62,591 nt of DNA from Falciphora oryzae (lineage: Eukaryota > Ascomycota > Sordariomycetes > Magnaporthales > Magnaporthaceae): the NCBI GenBank assembly GCA_000733355.1, contig JNVV01000008.1, positions 554,961-617,551 on the forward strand, given 5' to 3'. The translations under genes were made by a program, and so were the position numbers. This document shows, piece by piece, positions 54,929 through 62,591 of the stretch. The notes beneath the pieces were generated by a model. That model was not told where the DNA came from. It ran no database searches and saw nothing but the letters and a program-made list of their open reading frames with translations. Each line of letters opens with the position of its first letter. Positions within the stretch are counted from its first letter, which is position 1.

Positions 54929-57056
54929 ATGCAGCTGACCCCTCTGCAGTCGCGACTGGCGGCGTCGCTGCTCGCCTCGTGCGCCCTGCTCCTCATCTAC
55001 TTCGCCCTCTTCTCGCCCAACTTCGCCCTCGCGCACGAGATCCTCCCGGTCCGGCCGCCATTACTACCGGACGCCGACGCCGACATCCTCACCCTGCCGC
55101 CGGCGGCCGACGGGGCCGGGACGCACAGCGATGATGGTGGCGGTGGTGGTGGCGCTCTCAGGGTCAGGCACGGGGCGGTCGAGTACGAGCCCCTGTTTGC
55201 CGCCTTCGACAGGAGCATAATCGGGAGGGCGCCGCCGGGCATTACCGCGCTCAGGAACAATGCTCCGGAAAAGATGGAGATTCAGCCGGGGACGAACAAG
55301 GTTTTTGTCTTTGAGAGGGCGTCTATACAAGGGAGGGAGCAGCACATGGAGCTGCGGAGGGACCAACTGGGCGGGACCCAGGAGGAGCCCTCAGCGCTGA
55401 CGGATAGAGACGTGGCCACGGAGGACGGCCGCCCCGAGGGGGAGGAGCAGGCGAACGCGGTGCAGAGGCGGCAGCAAGGGACCCGGACCGTCTACATATC
55501 GGCCAACACGTGCATGCAGCCGCAGCCCCGGGCCGACGCGACGCAGATGGACCCGCCGCAGCTCACCATGTACCTCTCGTCGAAGAGCCCGGGCTCCGAG
55601 GGCGTGAAGCCCGGCTCCGAGGACGACAAGGGCACGTGGCACGTCTTCACCGAGGGCGCCGTCATGGTCAACGTCAGCTCGTCCGAGGACGTCTTCGTGC
55701 AGCTGACGGCACCGACGCTGAAGGAGAACGCCTTTACCGGCGTCTATAACTTTGAGGTTGCGGCCTCGGTCGATACTTCGTACCATGCCTACGAGGACCG
55801 GCCTCCGGGCGAACGCTCGTCGCCGTCGTCGGCGACCGACCTGGTCTGGCTGGATAGCGACGACTCGAACGCGGTCCTCACTACGCGCGATCTAGGCGCG
55901 CAACCTGCTAGTGGTGATGGCAAGGAGCAGCCCTTCGTCGTGTTCGCAAACCAGGGTAACGACCGGTCCATCAGCGGCGTGCGCTACTCGTTCTGCGGCC
56001 TGCAGACCTACGCGCAGATCGCGGGGATCAAGGACGGGAAGAACTCGAGCCTTGTGCGCACCAGCATGGCGGGCGGGGGGTCGGGAAGTGCGTCGAGACA
56101 GCAGTTCCACCTGTCCGGCCTCCGGGCGGGCACAAACTACAGCACCATACTGGCCAGGGCGACCAAGAGCAACTCTCCTGGCGGCGGCGGACTGGTCTTT
56201 AGGGCCACCAATTTCAGCACCAGGCAGCAAGGTATGTCGGCTCCTTTATCTTCGTTGTTCCTTTTACTTCTATCGAAACTGTGCTGAACGTCATGCTCAC
56301 TACCCCGGAATCCCAGACCAAGGAAGCAGCTGCATGCTCATCAGCGGCCTCCAGTTTTGCAACAAAGTCGCGTACTCAGTCCCAGCCAACAGGGCCAAAT
56401 TCAACGCTACAGCGCTCGCTAATGCGTACGACAACCATGTCCAGGGGGTTTACGATAACTTCGAGAAGGCGCTTGCGCAGATACAGTGCCTTACGGAGCC
56501 GACGTCGATCTACTCGCTGGCGCGCAACTGCCAGGACTGTGCGGACGCGTACAAGGACTGGCTCTGTGCCGTCTCGATCCCGCGCTGCGAGGACTTCTCG
56601 TCCACCAAGAACTGGCTGCACCCGCGCAACATCAACAGCTCGCTGCCGGACGGCCGCAACCTGACGGACGACGAGCTGAGAGGCATCACCGACAAACAGC
56701 GACAGAAGAAGGCGTACGCGGAGTCGCGCAACGCCTTCATAAACAAGGAGATCCAGCCGGGCCCTTACAAGGAGCTCCTCCCCTGCGACACGCTCTGCTT
56801 CGACCTGACGCAGAGCTGCCACCCCAAGCTCGAGTTCAAGTGCCCGACGTCGAGCTCGCGCCACGGGTACAATGACAGCTACTACGCCAACGAGACGGCG
56901 CCGGGTGGCGGGTTCAAGTGCAACTTTCCCGAGGACAGCCATTTTGCGCGGGCCTGGTCGAGGTCCAAGACGGCGTCGTCGGCGGCGGCGGCCGGACCGC
57001 TGTCGTATTTGTTCCTGTACGGGGCCGCGGCCGGCCTGGGGCTGGCGTTAATGTAG
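54929..57056 (+). CDS. MID1: Mid1-like stretch-activated calcium channel subunit
   Basis: Regulatory partner of the Cch1 calcium channel, needed for calcium uptake under stress and growth at the plasma membrane or ER. Two exons in phase: 54929-56231 and 56317-57056, 680 aa. The N-terminal hydrophobic signal segment is LAASLLASCALLLIYFALFS. The ectodomain has many N-glycosylation sites (NVSS, NYST, NFST, NSS, NDS, NET) and the family's Cys-rich C-terminal region: SCMLISGLQFCNKVAYSVP, NCQDCADAYKDWLCAVSIPRC and LLPCDTLCFDLTQSC. The chain ends in a short hydrophobic stretch (SYLFLYGAAAGLGLALM), in keeping with the membrane or GPI-like tails in this family. Splicing restores RQQDQGSSCMLIS. The start is the ATG at the signal peptide. 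Confidence 0.93.
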
Positions 57057-57647
57057 AGCAAATGCCGGCCCTCGGGCCTCGTCGGCCTCGGTCGCCGCTT
57101 CGTCGTGGTGGCGAGGCGGTGGTCTGGGTGGAGGCTTGTGGATGGCTGTGTCGCTGGTTGATAGATTATGACTTTTTCTAATTTCATTGTACTGTTAAGT
57201 TTGTTGTCTTGCTTCGTGATGTGTCTTTTTTTTATACCTCAGTGCCAGGGGTATTTGCCCTTTCCGCCCAGTAAGGAGAATCTGCATCTTGAGGACAGGA
57301 GATGTTGGAGTTGCGAGTCTTGATAGTCAGCATGGGCCTGACATGTTTATTCGACTGCAAACACCAAATTGCCGTCCTCGTTACACTTCGTTGATATCAA
57401 TCAGCGTGCACTTGAGCCTAGTGAATAAAACTTCGACCTAGTGGCTAAGGAATGATCCAACAGGATATCTGACGTGATACCCATATTTTGTAAAAGTTGG
57501 ATACCCATTAACAATTACGAAAAGTATCGAAGCACGAAGCACATCAATACATCGGTGTTATCTTATATCACCTGTTTTTTTTTTCTTCCCCCTCATGACT
57601 ACTTCGTACAGCATATGATAATACATAGCCCCAAGTCATCCAACGAT
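57057..57647. other. Convergent 3' intergenic region
   Basis: Stop codons of MID1 (+) and the small membrane-protein gene (-) face each other. T-rich with a TTTTTTTT run near 57580; no gene seen. Confidence 0.6.
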
Positions 57648-58127
57648 TCATTTGGTCTGCTTCGGGGTCGCCCGGTTTGCCTGCAGGGACTCAACTTGAG
57701 CCTCTAGGTTGGCGATCTCGGCTGAAACAGCCTGGTCATTAGTGCCTGAAACACAAAACATAGGAAAGCAGACAGGAGTCAATAAATAGGTATTATGTAC
57801 CTTGACGCTCTTCCCTGATCTCATCCTGCTCCAGCTTCACCCAGGCCCAGTAGACGAGCTGGTAGATGAAAATGGCCGAGAGCGAGACCTTGAAGACGGG
57901 CCTGCCAAAGGTCTTGTAGAAGTTGGACTAGACGGATGACGGGAGTCAGCAAGCGACGCCATCTCCTGTTTATATGGACGGCTCACAGTGTGCGACGGCT
58001 GTGATGAGCTGCTGTGTCGGCATTGCTGCCGGGTTGTCCGGGATAGGAGACGTCCTCTGGGAAGGCCAAAGAGAGCACATGGGGGACGGCTCAGACGCGC
58101 GGCGGCCAGGGGTGCCCTTGGAATCAT
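57648..58127 (-). CDS. Small predicted mitochondrial single-pass membrane protein
   Basis: Three exons in phase: 58127-57987, 57927-57801 and 57745-57648, giving 121 aa. The first 45 residues are Arg/Ser/Ala-rich without acids (MIPRAPLAAARLSRPPCALF, SRTTRQQCRHSSSS), a typical mitochondrial presequence. Then comes SNFYKTFGRPVFKVSLSAIF with one membrane helix (FKVSLSAIFIYQLVYWAWV), followed by a charged coiled-coil tail (KLEQDEIREERQ, AEIANLEAQVESLQANR). The layout suggests an inner-membrane protein with a soluble coiled coil, such as a small assembly factor, but I cannot name the family. It was found by splicing; only exon 1 stands out as a single frame. Confidence 0.72.
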
Positions 58128-58844
58128 GATGGGCTGGGGTTGCTCTGTTCCCTCCTTTCGTTACGACTTATATGAGACCACAGTCGCTGCCCGTCGCCTT
58201 CTTCGGCCCGGTTTCTAAAATAAAACTAGTGAAGCCCACGGGGGAAATGGACACACAAGACACGATCGAACGTGTGGCGCCGCGGGTGTTGTGGCTTGCG
58301 CAGGTGCTGGCGATCTATTTATTACAAAAAGCTGTCAAAGCTTCGAACTTGGCGAAAAAACACGACGTCCTGTTTTGGTAAGGGAGCGGCGGCCCAAGGA
58401 CGCAGCGAGACCCTTGATGATTTTCCCACAGGCGAGCCAATCAGTCGACCCGTCCCCGCACTGACCCGCCAAACGCCAGGAACAGGGGGTGTGGGGGATC
58501 CGCCTCTCAGCGCCATTTGGGACGACATTCCATTGCTGGAAATGTGGCATCTGGAAGGCGGAAGGCAGACACGAGCTTTCCCTCCGCTAACGCAACGCAC
58601 CTTTCGCTGGCCTCAGAACACCATCGAACATTGAGATCTGTCCCCAAGCAGGAGGAAAAAGGAGTCACAGGACACACGAAGGATTCCCGATCGAGATATT
58701 TCTACTGCGAACCCTCGCCAGCCGGGCAAACCCAAGCAAAACCACGAATCCATCCGTCGCCTATTTCCGCCACGAAAGCTAGCCGCGCCGTCGCCAAACC
58801 AGCGCAACCCAGCACCTAACACCAAACACACACCTTTTGACACA
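58128..58844. promoter_or_regulatory. Divergent promoter, mitochondrial protein gene / YSY6
   Basis: 717 bp between divergent start codons. No coding signal. The 150 bases before the YSY6 ATG are C/A-rich (AACCAGCGCAACCCAGCACC, then ACACCAAACACACACC), a usual leader composition. Confidence 0.55.
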
Positions 58845-59337
58845 ATGGTCAGTCTCCCTCACGGACTCCTCGAGACGAATCGCTCGCCGCAATTGCGCAT
58901 TGCCATTCTCCCCGTCGCGCCATGCTGCGCTGCTCTCCTCAGCGGTCCGGCGGAACCCCCCAACGCGAGCCCAGCAACCGACTGACACACGAGCTTCTTC
59001 ATTCTATACAGGCGCAAACCCCCGAGCAGAGGCGCCGAAACGCCAAGTTCCAAAAGGACCAGGAGGCGCGCCGCGGCAAGTCCGAGACCGACATCAAGCA
59101 GCGCGTCAAGGAGGTGCACAAGTCCCCCATCTCTCCCGTCTGGCTCGGTAGGTCTCGCTCTCTCTCTCCCTCCCTCCGGGCGTGCGCGAACCCTCTCCGA
59201 CATGCGCGCGCGCCCGCGACTGCGGCAAGGAAAGGAAACACCGGCTAATGACTGCTCCTGCCTATCTGACAGGCCTCCTCGGCTTCGTCGTGTTCGGCGG
59301 CCTGGTCTTCGAGGTCTTCTCACGCTTCTTCCTGTAA
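58845..59337 (+). CDS. YSY6: Ysy6/RAMP4 (SERP) translocon-associated protein
   Basis: Tail-anchored ER protein that associates with Sec61 and helps secretion under ER stress. Three exons in phase: 58845-58847 (only the ATG), 59012-59147 and 59273-59337, giving 67 aa against 65-66 in yeast and animals. The sequence is MAQTPEQRRRNAKFQKDQEA, then ARRGKSETDIKQR, SPISPVWLGLLGFVVFGG and a C-terminal anchor ending FEVFSRFFL. The N-terminal basic region and the KSP..P motif before the anchor are family features. The first coding exon consists solely of the start codon, so automated callers may miss the start. Introns are 164 and 125 nt, canonical GT-AG. Confidence 0.92.
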
Positions 59338-60151
59338 GCATACCCTACGGACGAGACATGCCGAGGGACTCGCCGCTCGGGCCTGAGTAGACAGTATCCT
59401 GGCTCCCTCGTAGGGACCCGGGACGTCGACTTCCCCATCCCTCTGGACAGCAGACCACCGAGGCCAAAACACGGCATCCACCCTGGACCGTATTCGCCGA
59501 ACCGCAAAACACGAAGCTATATACACGCACGCTCTTGTTTCTCTTTACCCCCTCAGACTGGGAGACCGCACCCGATCAAAGTCTCCCGGGTTGTTTAGCG
59601 CCTCGTGCCCTTGTGGGCTGTGGGCGGTCACATGTCAGCTGTCGTTGCGAGCTGCGAAAGCACGCGATGGGGTGGAAAAGCAATAGAGTCGGAAGCCAAG
59701 CTAGGGGCAGCTGTGGCTTGTGCACTTTGGATGGGGTCGCTTCAGCCATGATGACGAGGGTCTTTTTAGCGACTCTTGAGTTTTTTTGAGCCGCGAGCGG
59801 GAGGGCCCTTGTTTCTTCATTTCTTCTTGACTCTTGTTTTCTTCCTGGCTTATTTCTTGTCATCTATATTAGATTTGACACACTGGTTGGCGTTTATTTG
59901 ACATCACTTTACGTTTCAGAGGTATTTTACACTTGAACCTGACCTGTGCGACTAGGTCGGGGACGTAGTACTAGCTCTGAGTACCTGGTAGACAGCGTCT
60001 CGTGATTATATGATGTATTGATGTAAAGATTTTTGGACGCCGAACTACAAACTCCAAACCTAGCACAACGCGACAACAGCGTGCTTGTGGCTGATGCAAC
60101 TTCCAAGGGTATTTCAAACAGGAACAAAACTCGTGTCAGGCACGTGGGGAT
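59338..60151. other. Convergent 3' intergenic region
   Basis: 3' flanks of YSY6 (+) and the SMAP-domain gene (-). T-rich from 59760 to 59930; no gene seen. Confidence 0.6.
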
Positions 60152-61581
60152 TCACGCCCCCAATCCCCTCTTCTGCCCACCCATCTCATACTTCATCTTC
60201 ATGCCGTAGTCAAACTGGTATAGGAGATCGGCCTCGGAGCGGGCAGCATTGCCGGCCTGAGCGGTAGACTTGCCCTTGGCCGCATCCGCCACCGCCGTGG
60301 CGGCGCCGCCCTTGGTGCCGCCGAGCAGCTTGAGGAACTTGTTTTGCCGCGCGGCTCCGCCCTCCAAAGCTGTGACGTTCCACTGCGCGGCGGCCGCCGA
60401 AGGCTCCTTGCTCTCCTCGGCAGGTGCCGCATCCCCGCCTTTCTTTGACTTGGACTTCTTCTGTTTCTTCGTCTCGGGCTCGGCTTTAGGGGCGGCCTCC
60501 TCCTTACCGTCGGAGGATGCAGCAGGGGCCTCCTGCTCCCGCTTCCTCTTCTTCTCCGCCTTGCGGGCCTTCTTCGCCTCCTTCTCGCTTGGCTTGGCGA
60601 GTTGCTCTTTAGTCGCCACTGCCTCCACCGGCTTCTCCTCCGTCGGCTTCTTGCTATCCTTTGCCTTGTCCTTCTTGGGCTTTTTCTTGTCTTCAGACAC
60701 AGGCTGTAGCACAGCCGCGGGTGCAGGGTCGGACTTTGCGTTCGATTTCGACTTATCGCTCGACTTAGGTTTGGGCTTGGGCTTGGGCTTCTCCTCCTCG
60801 CTCGACTCATCCTCACTCGAATCCTCTTCACCCGAATCGTCCTCGCTGCTGGAGGTATCAGAGTCATCGCCTTCATCCTGAGTAGCCTTGGCCTTTTTGG
60901 CGGCAGGCTTGCTGGGCGGCGCAACCTCCTCATCGGAGTCGACATCCAGGCTCATGAAGTCGCCTTCACCCAGCCCCAGAGCCTCCCTCTTCCCAGTATC
61001 CTCCTTCTTCTTGTCGGTCTTCTCCTTCTCCTTCCGCTCGTTATCCAGCTTCACGAGCACCTCGTAGCTCGCCTTGGCCTTCTCGGCCTCGGCCATGAGC
61101 TTGATGGCCTGGGCCTTGAGCTTCTCGGCGCGCTGCCCCATGCGGCGGATGCGCTTTGCGGTCTTGTCGGGCCTGTTGGCGGCCTTCTTGAGCTTGGCCT
61201 CGGCCTTGCGGGCCTCCGAGGTCCACTTGCCCGCCCGCTTGGTGTTGAGCTTGCGCGCCCTCTTGGCCTCGGCCTTGATCGCCCGCTTCTCCTTGCGGGT
61301 CTCGGCCCGCGCCTTGCGCGCGGCCTCCCTCCTTATGCGCTTGGCCTCTGGTCTCGGCGCTTGGCCGGCATGATCAGCAAGCTGCTTGTTGTTGTCTCGG
61401 GGCTGCCGCAGCGGAGACGAGTTGCGTTTCCTCGAGAAGGCGCGGTGCAGACCACACCCGGCCCCCTGTCGCGAAACGGAGCCAGGGAAGAATTACCTTT
61501 GAGTTCGGCCTCATTCTTCAATTGGGCCGTGTTCTGCTTGATCCAGGGGCCATCTCCGGCCCCATTGGCGTTGTCGGTCAT
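60152..61581 (-). CDS. SMAP (small acidic protein-like) domain, Lys/Glu-rich nuclear protein
   Basis: Two exons in phase: 61581-61497 and 61347-60152, 426 aa. The chain starts MTDNANGAGDGPWIKQNTAQ and continues EAKRIRREAARKARAETRK, a long basic helical/coiled-coil segment. A Ser/Asp/Glu-rich acidic middle follows (DSDTSSSEDDSGEEDSSEDE), then Lys-rich tracts with several nuclear or nucleolar localisation-type clusters (KKARKAEKKRKRE, KKQKKSKSKKGG). The C-terminus has the SMAP signature: QWNVTALEGGAARQNKFLKL, LLGGTKGG and, at the end, YGMKMKYEMGGQKRGLGA. Proteins with this domain are nuclear and poorly characterised; the composition suggests a nucleolar, ribosome-biogenesis-related role (inference). 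A 149-nt intron splits the conserved N-terminal helix. Confidence 0.82.
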
Positions 61582-62523
61582 CTTTGCATGAGACGCCCTG
61601 AGAGAGAGCAAATTGCGATCAAGTTCGGATGCAGTATCGCGATTTTTGGTGTGTGAATCTCAACCTTCGCCGGCCTCAAGCTGAGGCGGGGACCAACTTT
61701 TTTTTTTTTGTCGCGACACGAGCAGCTCCCCTGTTTCTGCCAGGCGGTCAGACACGATAAGCTCATTGTGGGGCCACGGATAACCGCGACCGCGCTAACC
61801 CCCATCAATGACCCCCAAAAAAAGGACGCATCCACGTGCCCGTGGGGAAGGAAGGTTGGGCGATCTCCAGAAGCACAGGATCGCCCAGCCTGGCAGGTTA
61901 GTGGGGCCGCTCTCGACTGTCGCACTGTGCACCAACAGACCACGGAATTCTCGTCCAAACTCGGCCGAGGTCTTCTTCGCACTTGGCTCTTTTCAATTTG
62001 ACGGCGTCTATACTTGGTGCAATCCCAAACAATCGGTCCACAACGCACGGGACTCACTCACCGTTCATGGACATTACGTGGTGAGTCCTCGACGCCTTAA
62101 ATTATCGTATGTTTGCACAGCCCCCTCCATTTCCTGCAAGGCCACCAGCGCTACCCTTACTTTGCCGGGAGAGCCCTCAACGACGAGCCAGAATGGACAC
62201 GCCGGCGGGGCTGTGTGGCTTTGCTCAAGGAGCCGGAGATTAAGGAGCTCCCCGTGTCCGTTCTTCCCTCTGTCTTTCTGGCTCCCCAACCTCCTCCTCG
62301 CACCATCCCATGTTAGCGGGCGCCTATCGAGACATACGTCATGGGCCTGACCTAAAGAGAAGCCTCATGGGGGTGGATTGACTGTGCAACTTGCTGCCTA
62401 AGGTGCCTGCGGCACGTCCACATCATCGGCCGCCTACCCGGATCCATCTGTGCCTTCGATCTGGTTCCGTACCCTGCTTGGCAGGTACGATTTATTTTTT
62501 TTATTCCCCGTTTTTTTTTCCTT

Positions 62524-62554
<31 letters not shown>

Positions 62555-62591
62555 GGTAGGGTGCCCGGCTCGAGAACTCGTGACGGCGGCC
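61582..62591. other. Terminal intergenic region
   Basis: 5' flank of the SMAP-domain gene and unassigned sequence. No frame has protein character. A T-run of about 32 bases lies near 62523-62555, close to the window edge. Confidence 0.55.

Noticed and set aside
1..62591. CRISPR arrays, bacterial operons, tRNA genes
   Set aside because: No regularly spaced repeats were seen; genes are spliced and eukaryotic; no sequence with paired tRNA A and B boxes and cloverleaf ends was found by eye, though a covariance search could still reveal one.

Overview
The window is genomic DNA from a filamentous ascomycete (Pezizomycotina, most likely Sordariomycetes). The evidence is gene density, short 50-165 nt GT-AG introns, intron-poor GC-rich coding, a lone 5S rRNA gene dispersed among protein genes, and fungal-type proteins: tuberin, Cse1, RFX repressor, Yop1, Mid1, Ysy6/RAMP4 and fungus-specific DUF7708/DUF7025-like proteins. 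Genus is not inferable. All gene models were spliced by eye; where stated, exon phases were checked and the frame closes.

Layout. 0.5-10.3 kb is conserved housekeeping: a single-exon tuberin/TSC2 GTPase-activating protein (-) and the importin-alpha exporter CSE1 (+) diverge from a 1.2 kb promoter region. 11.5-16 kb holds a secreted serine carboxypeptidase (+) and a membrane cytochrome P450 (-). 16-31 kb is an accessory island: about 4 kb of gene debris, a divergent pair made of a DUF7708-type protein with a P-loop-less STAND-like C-terminus (-) and a DUF7025-type AAA+ ATPase (+), a 155 bp inverted-repeat (MITE-like) element, a frameshifted unknown ORF, and one 5S rRNA gene. 31-40.2 kb is a long stretch with no convincing gene, full of microsatellites and homopolymers, ending at a PH-domain protein gene. 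43.7-46.4 kb holds two alpha/beta hydrolase-fold genes. One has lost the nucleophile serine and the other is a normal monoglyceride-lipase-like enzyme. 47.8-61.6 kb is again conserved: an RFX transcription factor, Yop1, the Mid1 calcium-channel subunit, a small predicted mitochondrial membrane protein, Ysy6/RAMP4 and a SMAP-domain nucleolar-like protein.

The most notable points are as follows. The AAA+ ATPase gene carries an in-frame TGA just before the motor domain, a GC-AG intron, and an assembly gap that falls inside an intron. Its divergent DUF7708 partner keeps Walker B and sensor-like strands but no Walker A. An acyl-protein-thioesterase-like protein has Gly in place of the catalytic Ser. 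In the RAMP4 gene the ATG is alone in its exon. About 9 kb upstream of the PH-domain gene is geneless. The genes are functionally mixed (TOR signalling, nuclear transport, ER shaping, calcium entry); apart from the divergent pair, nothing suggests a metabolic cluster.
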